From Pycnopodia helianthoides (lineage: Eukaryota > Echinodermata > Asteroidea > Forcipulatida > Asteriidae), in the NCBI GenBank assembly GCA_032158295.1, contig CM063247.1, positions 11,579,899 through 11,643,898 of the forward strand: a DNA stretch of 64,000 bases, written 5' to 3'. How positions within the stretch are numbered: position 1 is the stretch's first letter; the number at the start of each line of letters is the position of its first letter. The notes beneath the pieces are model-generated. The model was given only the letters and a program-made list of their open reading frames with translations. It made no database searches and had not been told where the DNA came from. Position numbers and translations under genes: made by a program. Below, one piece after another: positions 44,535-56,199 of this stretch.

Positions 44535-45908
44535 GGAGCTTTTAAAGGGACATCGGAAAAAAAAATCTTCTCTAACGAAAATAATCTTCGTTCGAACCGT
44601 AGAGCTATATATATTGACTAGAGCGCTAACACCCCGTTATACACGCACTAAGGTTTTGAAGCCGTGTGGGCGCATCCATGTTTATGTACAAACTAGTACA
44701 AAAGCTTGAAATTTTGTACGGCAATTGTACGGCTATTTGTATGATAAAGCGTTTGTTCTTTTCTATGCGTCATCGAACCAAATATGCAGCAAATGAGAAC
44801 GCACAATCTGCTAATGAGCGTACAAACTGCGAGCGTCATGTGCGTCATGTTTAACATGTGCGTTTGCGCGTATACGTTTTTTTTTTTTGAGTTCGTCATT
44901 CTTGCCGGCATATTGTGTATCCTTGAAGCAGATTTCGTTTTTTTCCCCTTGACATCTTGAAGCATTGAACCCTCCCAAACAAGGCTTTAGTTCGACTCAG
45001 CATTTTTCCTAAAGACGTAAGTAACAACATCAGAGAATTACCTACTACATATTTTTTTAAGACATCACTAAAATCACCTGTTTACAAGAGCAATGATCGT
45101 TAGATTAAATATGGCGCGTACGTAAGCGCGCACGCCGAATGCAAAATTTTCGCGGCCATGTGTGCTCTCTTAAAATTAAAATCGTTCCGTAGTCACGCAA
45201 CACATCAAACATGTCTGCGCCCAGGGTGGCTTCTAAACTCAGAGCAAGTTAGCGCTCTAGTCAATATATATAGCTCTATGGTTCGAACAAAACAAAATAC
45301 TTCGTTCAAACAAACGAAAACTTCGTTCGAACGAAAATACTCGTTATTGGTCAGAGTTGACTGCTAACATGCCTCCAGGCGTCATCCATGTTTTTTTCGT
45401 TCCGACAAAGATTATTTTCGTTCGAACGAAGATTATTTTTTTTCGAGCAAGGATCTTTTACCGTTTTTTTTTTGGTGGTTCCGTTAAAGGGAAGGTTTTT
45501 GGAACCGTTCGATTGTTTTAATCCTATATAAATGTAGATATATACAATAAAACTAACCTGTGAAAATATCATTTCAAAAGGTGGTAGCGTTTTTAAGATA
45601 TCGCCGAAAATCCGGAGCGTTTATGTCCATGCAGGAAGAATAATCCGCGATTGGAATACACAATCTGAGAAACGTTTCTGTTTTTTTTCTGATAAAAACT
45701 GATATTTTTTGTCCATAACCACATTACTCCGAAAAGAAATGATTCTCAAAATGCTTTATACTATTGAAAGCTTCTGTACTTCTAACCAAGTAAGTTTTTA
45801 TTGCCATTAATGTTAAGTGTGATTACCAAACGTATACCTTCCCAATTTTAAGAGTGATTACCAAACGTACACCTTCCCTTTAAAAGCTCCGTACGATTTC
45901 CCTTTAAC
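44535..45908. mobile_element. Large fold-back element with nested family C insert
   Basis: Ends TTAAAGGGACATCGG and the inverse of TTAAAGGGAAATCG are similar. Inside, a long inverted pair places GTAGAGCTATATATATTGAC near 44,600 opposite GTCAATATATATAGCTCTAT near 45,260. Many TTCGTTCGAAC motifs border the arms. Family C copy 3 (45,484-45,883) is inserted near the right end. Confidence 0.7.
45484..45883 (-). mobile_element. TTAAAGG family C element, copy 3
   Basis: Reverse copy. Its outer 40 bp (AAGAGTGATTACCAAACGTA) are duplicated in tandem at the right end. Confidence 0.8.
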
Positions 45909-46241
45909 GCCTTGGTACTAAACACTGTGTTATTGCCCCATCATGCCTGATGGGGCACATGGAATCCCTGCCAAACGTTCCCATGCATTCTGTAACCCGT
46001 GAAGATCACCATAGGCCACGTAACTTGTTGCAACGAACCAAACAACAAACGTCAAATGAATAAGCGAGTTCGGCATTTCGCGCGCGCTATGCATGCTGGG
46101 TAAAGGTCAAAGGTAATTCGGGATAAACATCGCCGTTGTCACACGCGCTTGTGTGTTACGCAGTGTGTTAGCATCTTGCAGACGCGAATAGGCTCACACG
46201 TCTTGCTTTTCTTTAATTTTTGGTCAATTATTTTTTAGAGT

Positions 46242-46493
46242 ATGAGTGATCAAAATTACGAGAATTTGAGTTCGGATGATTTCATGCGATGGAAAGTTTA
46301 AGCTTTGAAGAACTTTTTAGCAGACAGGGGACTGAAAAGAACGGGAAGAAAGAAAGAATTGAAGGTCCCGGTGCTGCCGTCTGCAACTGAGGAAAAGAGG
46401 CAGCATGCTCAGCAATATCGTGAGCTGCTAAAGTATGGTGACATTATGCTGCCAGATCCTGTCCAAGACCTCACAGATGGATGGCTAGGCTAG
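46242..46493 (+). pseudogene. SAP-domain protein remnant
   Basis: Starts MSDQNYENLSSDDFMRWKV, then an in-frame TAA (46,299-46,301). Reading on in the same frame gives ALKNFLADRGLKRTGRKKEL, a SAP-type helix-extended loop-helix (DNA-binding), and ends IMLPDPVQDLTDGWLG. A TTTTTTAG before the ATG could be an acceptor. Short SAP modules in this arrangement often sit at the N terminus of transposon-related proteins; that is inference. A stop-suppressed or spliced gene cannot be excluded. Confidence 0.6.
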
Positions 46494-46499
46494 GGGAGT

Positions 46500-48870
46500 C
46501 AAAGGGGATTCTTCAGTTGCTACCTACCATGCAGTTATATTGAACTGGCCAACCATCTAAACAATCTAGCTGTTCGAGCGGGTGAACCGGCTGGAGGTTC
46601 TGGGAGCACGACCACGAACATAAATTTTATTTGTAACAGGGTGCTAATTAAAAGATATTAAGTTGGAAATACAAACACCCAAGAAGGGTAATTAATTTTA
46701 ACATAAACACTAGGTCTTTCACATGAACATATCAGGATATTTAATTTATTTGGTACTGCCAGAGAGAGGTTCAAATTGCTATAGGGCCTACACTTTTACC
46801 TAAACAATTTTAAAATGTCCTGTTTTATGTACATAAAAAATAAACGTGTTAATGGATGCACTTGCTCTTTTATTGCACATGACATAATTTGAAAAAGTGT
46901 GACGGAGGTTGAAACTGTCTACACATACATAACGGGGTTTTAAATTGATATATTTCAGGTAGTAGGCCTACGTGTTAAAAAAAATTGTTTATTTTTCCTG
47001 ACTTTGTTAAGTATTATGGTTAATACTGTCTATAGATAAATACTGACATGGGATTGGCAAAAATATTAACAATTTTTCATTGAAATCCATGATGTTTAGT
47101 GAATGTACATGTTTACAACAAAGTTATCACAAGGAAAAAATCTTAAGAAAATAATGCACACATTTGAAGGCCGTTACAGAAAATGATTTCCTTTAATGTG
47201 TATGTTAAATATAATTATATAAATAGAAATGTAAAAATATAGTACAATATAAATAACTTTTTGTACACACTAGAGCGGCCATAAGGAAGCATAAGATATA
47301 ATCCTTAATTTGGTAAGAGGTAATGTGCATGTTGTATGCAATAAGTAGCAATTAGATGCATTTTGTGCCTACTTGTTTTGCTGCAGATTGAACTGTATGT
47401 TTTTATAACTGTTTTGTTCTTTTATGAATAAATTGCACATGCCATACTTTGGCAAAATCTTACAGAAATTGAAACTTTAACATTTACTTTTCTCAGGATG
47501 ACTTATGTTACAAGTGGGGGTGACAGATTAGTGATTGCTGCATAAATGATGAAGATTTGATCAATCAGGGGGAGTAGTGTGATGGGCAAAATGTTTGATA
47601 ATTTGGAAGCATTTGAGTCTTCCTATAGCTCATTCAACATGGTCCAGACTTGCGAGGAGATGATTTAAATCTCCTTGTAACTTTAGTTGATGTCACCTTT
47701 TTTTACCCTGGAAAAGTATGAAGGGTGGGCTACAGGTACACCGTCCTCTTCCGAAGTTGCAACCATGTTCGTTGCAAAACAAAGCTTTCCACTAAGCTGA
47801 AACGTGCTATTTACACAATTCAATGCAGCACAAATCCTCATTGGCTAAAAAAATAAATAAACCAAAAGTTCTATCAAAATAACTTGCCAAATATTTAGTA
47901 AAACCAGCCCACAACTAACATTATTAATAAGTTCTGGATTCAATAGCAAGACAATACTTTAACTTTTCATTTAAAAAATTGCTTTCAAGAAAACAAAAAT
48001 GGAGAGAATTTTATCATCGAGCAGAAAAATAAACACAAAAAGGTGTCCAATGACTTCCAATTCTACTTCAGTCACAAACAAATATAGTTTCAAAGAGTTG
48101 ACATTCAAATTTCCTTCCTTTTTTAAAGTCAAAATATCAATAAAATCGTCTTTGATTTCTGGAGTTGATTTACTTCTCCGTGTTTTTAGTGGTGTACGAC
48201 AACGAACGGGGCCCCTGCCGGGCCGCGGCGGCCCCCGGTGCCTAGTGTTGACCAAAGGGGTCCCGAATACTCGCTTTTCTCAGCTACATTTGAGCAAAAT
48301 TTCGTTGTTTAATGCCTCACAAAATACAATTTAGTTGGAAAACCCTGCTTAAAGCATGTAAAGGAATATATATATATATTAACAACTAACTTATTTTCCG
48401 AGAAAGCCTGCCATCTATCCAGGTGCGCCATAAGAACAACGTGTGTTTGTGCACTGAGCTAGTACGCGTGTGCCAATGTTTATCCCGAATGAACTCTCAC
48501 CCAGTAAATCTCGGACATGCGCAGTCGGAATGCCGAACTCGCTTATTGAAGCACATACAGTTCTACTCGATCCTTTGAACTCACGGCACACGTTTTGGAG
48601 CTGTGTGTTGACGCACGGCCTTGCTTTGGCCATTTTCTCCATATCTGAGATAATAACAACGCTATTTTGCGTGTCAGAATACCACGGAGTTTACTGAACG
48701 AATACCATGTTAACAAGAGCACGATTATTGCCAGAGCAAGTCCTGCATGAAAGGATCGAGGAACACTCGTACATAACGCCCGGTCAGTAAGGTAATATTA
48801 TTTCTTTTTTTATGTAGAAGCGAATAATATGAATCAGGGAGTTTTGGATTGGACGTCCAATCATAGAGAA
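46500..48870. other. Non-coding stretch with one GC-rich island
   Basis: AT-rich except for 48,195-48,265, a GC block (CCGGGCCGCGGCGGCCCCCG). The minus frame through it (48,255-47,971) has no ATG at its start and no family I recognise. Confidence 0.45.
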
Positions 48871-48871
48871 A

Positions 48872-48955
48872 GGACCATAGAGCAATTAAGTGGCTGACCG
48901 CAAGATTGTTAGCTTAAGGCCGCAGGTGAGCAAGTTCGAACGCCTTCCGTGGTCC
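48872..48955 (+). repeat. tRNA-like stem-loop segment
   Basis: 84 bp whose ends GGACCA and TGGTCC pair. A B-box-like AGTTCGAACGCC sits in the T-arm position, and GTGGCTGACCGC resembles an A box. The D-arm is malformed, so this is more likely a tRNA-derived repeat than a tRNA gene. Confidence 0.35.
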
Positions 48956-48959
48956 TTTC

Positions 48960-49905
48960 GCTTTGGTCCAACCATGGTCCAACTCAGTACTGTATGACAT
49001 GACACTGGCAGAGGTCACAAATCTGACAGATTGGCGTAAACTGGAGTGCAGTAAGATATTAATCATGGTTTAATCGACTGGATACAAGTTAAATAATTTG
49101 GGGTTCAACTCCCCAAATAACAGCTGAATACAAATTTGACATTTGCCCCTAGTTAATCATACCCAAACTTCATGAAAATCAGACGCCCGTACTACTACTG
49201 TGCGTAGGTCATCCGCACCCGTACAGCTGTCCGCATACGGAGGCCGTCAGGTTGAGAGAGTGCACGTACATGTACTTTACTGTATACGTATACAGCTCAA
49301 CACGCACGCACACGCATGCTGTATAGAGCAGTGTGCATTTATGTATATGCTTTTCCCTAAGTTTCATGGAGTTCTCATCAGTAACTCTTTATCAAAATCG
49401 TCGAGGCTGTCACACTCCCTCTTCTCGGGAAACTCGACGAAAATGACATACCCAGTAATTTACTCCTGAAAATTAGCCTCAAAGTTACCAGTCGACCATA
49501 CCTTCTGACTATCCTACATTTCAAGTTCAAAACACAAAAGAACCATTCGTGTTGAATGTTCCATACCGACAAATCGCATACAATTTAAATCTGTTGAAGG
49601 TTGGGTAGTCCATAGTGGGTCCTTTCTCAATACACTCAATTGAAATTACTGTCGAGTCAAGTAGGTGTGACACTTTGGCCATAACCAATTCAATTCTTGT
49701 TACTCGCAAACAGTATTTACATTTTTGATCCAGGGAAATTGGTTATTGCTTTAAAAATCACATTACTCTATGGTAGGAGGCTTTGAGCAAAAGAGAGCAC
49801 ATTTATTTCATGTGGTTACTTCTCCCTATTTTGTTGGGAGCATGGCTCTTGCCATGCACCAAATACTGTTTATTCGGGAGGGATAAGGCCAAATAAAAAA
49901 TTAAA
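48960..49905. other. Non-coding stretch
   Basis: I see no gene. Confidence 0.4.
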
Positions 49906-49910
49906 AAACA

Positions 49911-50183
49911 TGTTTAGCGTCCCCGCCCGCTTCTCTTTTAGAGGCCGCCTCCTTTTCCCCTTTTCTTCTTCCAAAGGATACATTTTAACGATCTCTGACG
50001 AAAATAACTATTTTTAAAATGACTTTAGCACACCGAAAAAACACACAGAAAAAAACTGGCAACCGTCTCGAAAAATAGCCCAGCCGGTAGTCTTGAAAAA
50101 TTTGTCGGGCGGCCATTTTGAAAAAAGAAGGAAAAAAAAGTCCCTCCTCTTTCCTTTTTTCAGAAAGGCAGGATGCTAAACAC
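49911..50183 (+). mobile_element. TGTTTAGC family element, copy 1
   Basis: Ends TGTTTAGCGTCC and GGATGCTAAACA are inverted. It contains GGCGGCCATTTTGAAAAA. A copy in the other orientation is at 55,897-56,194. Confidence 0.75.
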
Positions 50184-50269
50184 TCGGTTTGCGGTAATAT
50201 CTACTTTGCTGTGTAGATTTTGTTCTTTAGAGAACTTGTCTTGCTATTTATTCTACTACCGCGGAGTAG

Positions 50270-50480
50270 ATTTTCGAATTCGGGAGACTTCTCAGTTCTG
50301 AAAAGAACTGTCCTGCTTATAAACTACTTATACCTGGGTGGGAGGTAGGAAATCGGCCTGGACTCTACTTTAGCTTTGTGGATCGAAGGGACTTCTCGTA
50401 ATTAAGTGCACTGCCGCGGAGTGAGTTCGTCTCCTGACGATGACTAGAGCAAGCTAGTCGAAACGTTGAGACCATTGCCT
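50270..50480 (+). mobile_element. Penelope-type terminal fragment with hairpin
   Basis: At 50,431-50,472: CTCCTGACGAT, GACTAG, loop AGCAAG, CTAGTC, GAAACGTTGAGACC. The arms pair perfectly. It keeps CUGANGA and GAAA strands like the motif at 10,120-10,160 with a different stem sequence. Confidence 0.65.
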
Positions 50481-51603
50481 ATGTTGCCTAGTGCCTGTAT
50501 GGTGTGTATGATGTTGATCCTTTCAGTTTTATTAAAACTAATGCACGCCAACCTGAAACTCTTAAACTTCATCATTCATATCTCTACTTTTAAATTTACT
50601 GTTTTTTAAAGGTTTCCAGTCTACTTTGACAATTTAAATTCCCATGTTCGGGAACAACTTTTGATAAGCCTCCCTAGTTTTGTAAGAGGAACTAAAAATC
50701 TCTTTAAAGAAATCAGTTGGCAGATCCAGATTTAACTAGTTTTTTTGTTTTTTAACTTGTATTTTGAAAATTTGTAAGATTCATTGTATTATTTTCTGAG
50801 TTGCCCGGCTTGGATTGATGGTGTGTAGTACGCATCCCTCTTGAGGAGTGTTTGTGTGGTCTTTTCGTGTCCAAGTGGTTTTAAGAGCCAAATGGTCAGC
50901 CACTTAACATTTTGTCACTACTGGATTTCCCTGCCAGTGTTCTTTTCCACTGTTTTACTGCACCACCCCCACTGGAGGTTGTTCCCACATGTATCTGCAA
51001 GCCAGCCCAGCCGGGTTGCTCAGGTACTTTGCTAAATACTTTTATACATTTTTGTATATATATATATATATTTTTTTAAATTGTACTGTTTGATCTTGTA
51101 GATCCCTTGATTGTACATTTTGTGTGTGAATGTTTTCTTGCGAATAAAATGAAATGATTAATCATTTTATATTTTAGACGTCATCGTGTGGTTTTTGCTT
51201 TTGTACTGTGGGTGCTCGTCCTTTTTAATTAAAGGGATGGCCTTTTTCCGTGCCTCTAAATATTTATATAGCCAAATAATTTTCTCGTGACTTACTCTGA
51301 TCGTGTGTCAAAATGTATGCATGTATTATCAAAGGCACAAAGGAAAAAAAAAAGAAAAAAAAAGAAAAGAAAAAGGTGTAAGTTTGTCTGTCATTCCTTA
51401 ACAGGCCAAGCACGGGCAATTACTTCATGTAACAAACAGTGATATTAGTAATTTGATTAAGCATTAGTTGTATTGGTTTATTGTTGTAATTATGTATTTA
51501 TTTATTTATTTTGTAGTGAAAGCTTCCCGCACTTTTTGCCAACAAGCTGTGACGCTGCAAAGGGACAGGGTCTTTAGTATTAAGTAGACTTGCAACAGTC
51601 GTC

Positions 51604-51754
51604 ATGGGTTGGTGGAAGCGTTTTAAACGAGAGAAAAACCACCGTGGGAGTGGAGTGCAATCCAAAGCGAAAGGCACCGTGTTTTGCTGCTTTCGCTGCT
51701 GTAAACATGGCATACTACCGGAGTCCAGAAGGTACTACGAAACACACTATGTCG
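51604..51754 (+). CDS. Candidate first exon, basic and Cys-rich (unassigned)
   Basis: 50 codons from ATG: MGWWKRFKREKNHRG, then FCCFRCCKHG and ESRRYYETHYV, ending at a GTAAGC donor in phase 1. M-G at the start would allow myristoylation, and the Cys cluster palmitoylation; both are inference. The following exon is not identified, and the call rests only on the ATG plus donor. It could be chance. Confidence 0.3.
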
Positions 51755-51939
51755 GTAAGCCCGTGTCTAAAATGCAATTTTAAAATCAAAAACGTTTGGA
51801 CTAACAGTACAGGTGCAAGCAAGGCGCGTATTCTAACTCAAGGAATCTGTCTAGGAACTTGAACTTTTCTTGCAATCAATCAGTGCTGTAGTCGAGTCCC
51901 TGTTGTCCGAGTCTGGGGGGGGGGGTCCTCCCCCATAGA

Positions 51940-52070
51940 GGGGAATCCCCGTTTGACCGAGTCTAAGACCAAGTCCACACACACACACACACCCACACAC
52001 ATGTTTGTGAATCCCGTAAATCGATGAGTTCTCTTTGTTCTAATAATAATAATAATAATAATAATAACTA
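51940..52070. repeat. Microsatellites
   Basis: A CA run at about 51,975-52,000 and an (AAT)n run at about 52,042-52,067. The stretch 52,000-52,040 matches the fold-back flank at 32,930-32,975. Confidence 0.7.
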
Positions 52071-52453
52071 GACGTACAGTGTTTGTAAACAACAATCACA
52101 CAGGTGTTCGTGAGTGATGTCAGATTGTGTTTGAATGAAAAGGGGACGACATTTAACATAGCAATTAAATGTCTGGTTCAGAGGTTAGAATGTTGGTTCT
52201 CCGATTATGATTGTTTTTAATATTAAACGTTGATTAATTGTTATGACGTCATCGATGACGTCATCGCACCAAAACAATTTGGGTGTCATATACATACTAC
52301 AATGTATATACATAGTAAGTTTCAAGACAATACCCTTCTTGGTTTATGAGAAATGAACGTTTGAAATCTGAATTTTGAACTTCCGGTTTCAACCGGAAGC
52401 AAAGGTCATATGGTGTCACATTGTGTTTGTGATTTGCATAATCTGGCAAGAGA

Positions 52454-52633
52454 TTTTTTATTGTGCAAGTATCTTACATGTAGCATTTGTGATTCTCCAA
52501 TTATGATTTTTCTAAATATGGTTTGATGATGTCATCGATGACGTCATAACAATAAATCACTGTTTAATATTTAGAAAAATCATAATTGGAGAATCACAAA
52601 TGCTACATGTAAGATACTTGCACAGTAAAAAAT
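52454..52633. repeat. Fold-back repeat, about 65-bp arms
   Basis: Left arm (52,454-52,519) and right arm (52,568-52,633) are nearly perfect inverted copies (TGTGCAAGTATCTTACATGT). The loop carries GATGACGTCAT. The half-site GACGTCATCGATGACGTCAT recurs at 52,245-52,265. Confidence 0.85.
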
Positions 52634-52653
52634 AACAACCTAATAATTACAAC

Positions 52654-53410
52654 ATTTATAGAGCGCTTAATACGTATGTTTCTAAGCTCTAAAACCAGAC
52701 TATTCAGATTGACAAAAGAGGTGGGTTTTAAGTAATGATTTGAAAGTATCCAATGAAGGAGCTGCTTGAATGTGGGTGGGTAGCTTGTTCCAAAGTGTTG
52801 GAGCTATGACCGAAAAGGCACGATCTCCATAGCGTGTCATGTTGCGGGGTCCCGGGGAAAGCTGAAAATGAGCGGTGGAAGAAGCATCGGGTAGCTGATG
52901 ATAGTGAAGATGAACGAAGGGCTAAGAGATGTTTGAGATAGACTGGTGCCAAATTATGAAGCCAATGAAGAGAGCGAATATATAGTGGGAGTAATGTGCT
53001 CTGATTTTTTGGTGTTGGTGACCAATCTGGCAGCACAATTTTGTATCCTTTGCAGAGGAGCGATGTGAGAGTTTGGGAGACCTGCAAGTAACCCGTTGCA
53101 ATAGTCAAGATGTGAAGAAACAAAAGCATGGACGATGCGCTCAGTGGCTGTCTTATCTAGATACTTGCGAATTTTTCCAATTTTACTTATGCCCCATGAA
53201 GCTGAGCGACAGATGTTTTTGATGTGTTGGTTGAAGGTGAGATTTGTGTCGATAGTTACTCCAAGCATGGAACATTTCCTGATTTAAGGATGAGACTAGG
53301 CAGATTAGCAGGATTCCTGAATTGCGATGAGACATGCAACATTTCTGTTTTTAGTTCATTGAGCTGAAGTTTATTGATTGCTGACCAGGTCTTGACATCT
53401 TTTAAACCAC
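52654..53410 (-). pseudogene. LINE (non-LTR) RT C-terminal fragment
   Basis: Minus-strand frames give LQLNELKTEMLHVSS, TIDTNLTFNQHIKNIC and DYCNGLLAGLPNSHIAPLQR, then IQNCAARLVTN. These are the RT thumb blocks of CR1/L2-type LINEs. Frameshifts and a deletion after SLHWL break it. It ends in SSFIGYFQIIT close to the 3' end. Confidence 0.85.
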
Positions 53411-53474
53411 CGGTAATCCATAACAAAATAAGTTCAAAGGCATTTTGACAAAGAGTACATACTATATACGTTAT

Positions 53475-53830
53475 GCAGACAATGCCTTAGAGACTAATGC
53501 GTTTTGAGACTGTTCTTGAAGATGTTCACATTTGGGGAAGTTTTTTCAAATGGGAAGGTTGTTCCATTACAGTGGTGCCAAACTGAAAAATGCACGGCGG
53601 CCATGAATGAAGTTTCTATTTTGGAACGTGGAGTATAGAAGAAGTTTATTTGAAGACCGTGAGTTGTGAGAAGATGACTGAAGTGGTATGATATCGGTGA
53701 TGTATTGGGTTGCAAGGCCGTTGGTGGCTTTGTAAATAACTTGTAGCAGTTTGAAATGAATTCAATACTGAACTGGCAACCAGTATAGTCTATGAAAAAA
53801 ATGGAGTAATTTGATTGAAACAGAAGTCGA
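53475..53830 (-). pseudogene. Second LINE 3' fragment
   Basis: The minus frame gives DYTGCQFSIEFISNCYKLFT, ISYHFSHLLTTHGLQ and FEKTSPNVNIFKNSLKTH, the terminal C-domain of a related LINE ('...F...LKTHL'). It is diverged and 5'-truncated, beside the first fragment in the same orientation. Confidence 0.65.
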
Positions 53831-53919
53831 AACAGTAACCTCGTTTTTTTCCTGTGAAGGGAACGAAATCTCGTTCGAATACGTAAACCGCGAGATTTGT
53901 ACTGTCGTTTTATATAGGT

Positions 53920-54531
53920 CTGTCTAGGTGTTCTATAGCATGAACGTCTGACGTCACGCTTCAAAGCTCGTGAATAACGCCAGATACCGGCCTTGCGTGC
54001 CTGGCAGGCCCCTGCCAGATGTACCTTTGACCTCCCAACCCATCGCTAGCGTCACGGACGATTCGGTTTTACAGGCAAAGACTTTAAAATACTGATTTTG
54101 CTGTTTCGATTCAGCCAAAGTGAACTAAACACATACAAACCCAGAAACATATAACTAACTAAATAAAATGTTGTCACTTGAACACATTTATAGCCAATTA
54201 GACTCTTAATATTGTTTTTTAGTGTGACGTGCAGTTTTGCCAACCAGCTTAAAAATATCATAAATTCAATGTCAGGTTTGTTGCCGATACCAGTAACTTT
54301 TTGCGATTGTCTACAACCCATACATGCATTGTTGTGTGCATTAGGCACTTCGGTTTTTGGATACCAGTACTATACGCGACGTTTAGGTTGATGTTTAATT
54401 ATGAAGTTCACTGTGTTTGTTTCATTAATTAATGGGTTTACATGAACGTTATCTTAAAACAAATTGATTAATTACAACAGAATAGATCGAAAAGGTTTAT
54501 TTTTTTTTTTTTGAAACTGCAATCGCTAACC
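53920..54531. other. Non-coding stretch upstream of the 54.5-kb exon
   Basis: 53,948-54,045 is an inverted piece of the 'ctggtcccctgtcctta' repeat of 41,523-41,712 and 58,788-58,975. The rest has no gene. Confidence 0.4.
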
Positions 54532-55006
54532 ATGAGTAGTAACTATAGCGGATACAGTGGTACATCACTTCCAACCATAGACGAGGCTGATGACACGGCA
54601 ACTTCAAATTACCTCCAACTACCACGAGTTGGAGGTTCGAGTAGTCCGCGACGCGACCGCAGATCCAATAACACTCTCTCCCCGACCACGGTCTCTTCTT
54701 CATCAGGTGCAAAACAGTCAAGGGGTTCCACTACTAGATACAGTGAATGTGACGGGCTGCTGCTCAAGACTGACAGTAGGGTGGTCCAAGAAAAGAAGAA
54801 GTATGGTTCATTCCATACGCATAGGACGAGTGGGTCCCGGTCACAGGAAGAGTACCAGTCAGACTCCTCGGATGATCTGAGCAGACCCAGCGACCACCAG
54901 ACGGACGACCTAGCCACCACCGTGACTCCGATGTCCGTTTCATCTGCTGCACGGGTAAAAGCCAGGCTTCGACGTCGACATGTGAAACACAAACCCAAGA
55001 ACAAAG
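54532..55006 (+). CDS. Candidate first exon, Ser-rich basic N terminus (unassigned)
   Basis: 158 codons from ATG: MSSNYSGYSGTSLPTIDEAD, then Ser/Thr-rich low-complexity sequence with KKYGSFHTHR near residue 89 and RLRRRHVKHKPKNK at the end. The GTAGGA donor after AACAAAG is moderate, phase 1; read through, the frame stops at 55,033-55,035. The composition fits a cytoplasmic N terminus of a membrane protein. I recognise no family. The next exon was not found. Confidence 0.5.
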
Positions 55007-55469
55007 GTAGGAAACCCAGCTCTCTCTCAAATTAAAATCGGCAATAAAAAAAAAGACAACGACGGTGACTATTATGCTGATGACGATGACGCTGACGACA
55101 GTAACATCGGGAACAGCAACGACGACGACAGAAAACGACGAACAAAAAATAAAACAACGAACATCAGTTATTAATAACAAATAATATGTTTCTCAAAAAG
55201 TCAACAACAACGGCTAGATACATTTGCCTCATGAAATAGAGTCTGAACTTCGCCTTGTGGTTATATTCTGCGACGATGTACCAACGAAATGCGTTGAAGA
55301 GTTGTTTTATAATTATAATTCACACATATGCAAAATCCTTGTTACTGAAACTTTGCTCCCGATAAACAGTAAATAGTGACGGGAAACCCATCCGCCACAC
55401 ACTCTGAACATTCTGTCTAAACAAAAACCAAATTTCAAACAACGCGGACAACTCCGTGTATACAGCAAC

Positions 55470-55769
55470 TTAAAGGTACACGTTGCCTTGAATCGGCCGA
55501 GTTGGTCTTTAAAAAGCGTTTGTAAACTGTTTGTTATAAAATGCATATGGTTAGAAAGATGTTTTAAAAGTAGAATACAATGATCCACGCAAATATGCTT
55601 CGAAATTGCATGGTTTTCCTTGAACTTTGCGAACTAACACGGTCGGCCATTTTGTGGAGTCAAACGTTTGACTCCATAAAATGGCCGACTGTGTTAGTTC
55701 ACGATGTAAAAGGAAAACCATGCAATTTCGAGGCATATTTGACCGATCCAAGGCAACGTGTACCTTTAA
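55470..55769. mobile_element. TTAAAGG family E element, copy 2
   Basis: Inverted ends TTAAAGGTACACGTTGCCTT and its complement. Central hairpin with GGTCGGCCATTTTGTGGAGT and ACTCCATAAAATGGCCGACT. The frames inside are symmetry artefacts. Confidence 0.85.
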
Positions 55770-55896
55770 CCTTGTCCGCCGTGTCACCACTTTGTCTCCT
55801 TTGGACAAACGGGCGGGAACTATTATTTGTTTTTGCAAACGACGCTGCGAAGCGCGTCCACACTGGACTCGAAGGCGAAACAAATATTTAAAAAAC

Positions 55897-56194
55897 ATGT
55901 TTAGCGTCCTGCCTTTTTGAAAAAGGAGGGAGGAGGGCCTTTTTATTCATATATTTTTCTTTTTGGTCAAAAATGGCCGCCCGACACATTTTTCAAGACA
56001 ACCGGCCGGGCTATTTTTCAAGATAGTTGCCACTTTTTTTCGCTGTGTTTTTGTCAGGGTGCTAAAGTCTAAAAATACGATCTTTATTTTATTTTAAAAC
56101 TAATTTTTTTCGTCAGAGTTCGTTAAAATTAATTAAAAGAGAAGGAAAAAAAGTCAACCTTTTAAACGGAAGCGGGTGGGGAAGCTAAACATGT
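55897..56194 (-). mobile_element. TGTTTAGC family element, copy 2
   Basis: Ends ACATGTTTAGCGTCC and GGAAGCTAAACATGT are inverted. It contains AAAATGGCCGCCCGACA, the inverse of the block in copy 1. Confidence 0.75.
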
Positions 56195-56199
56195 TTGTT

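Noticed and set aside
47971..48255. 94-codon minus-strand frame starting in the GC-rich block
   Set aside because: No ATG at its start, becomes hydrophobic low complexity, and matches no family I know.
55551..55898. Overlapping 100+ codon frames on both strands
   Set aside because: They are the two readings of a palindromic family E element.
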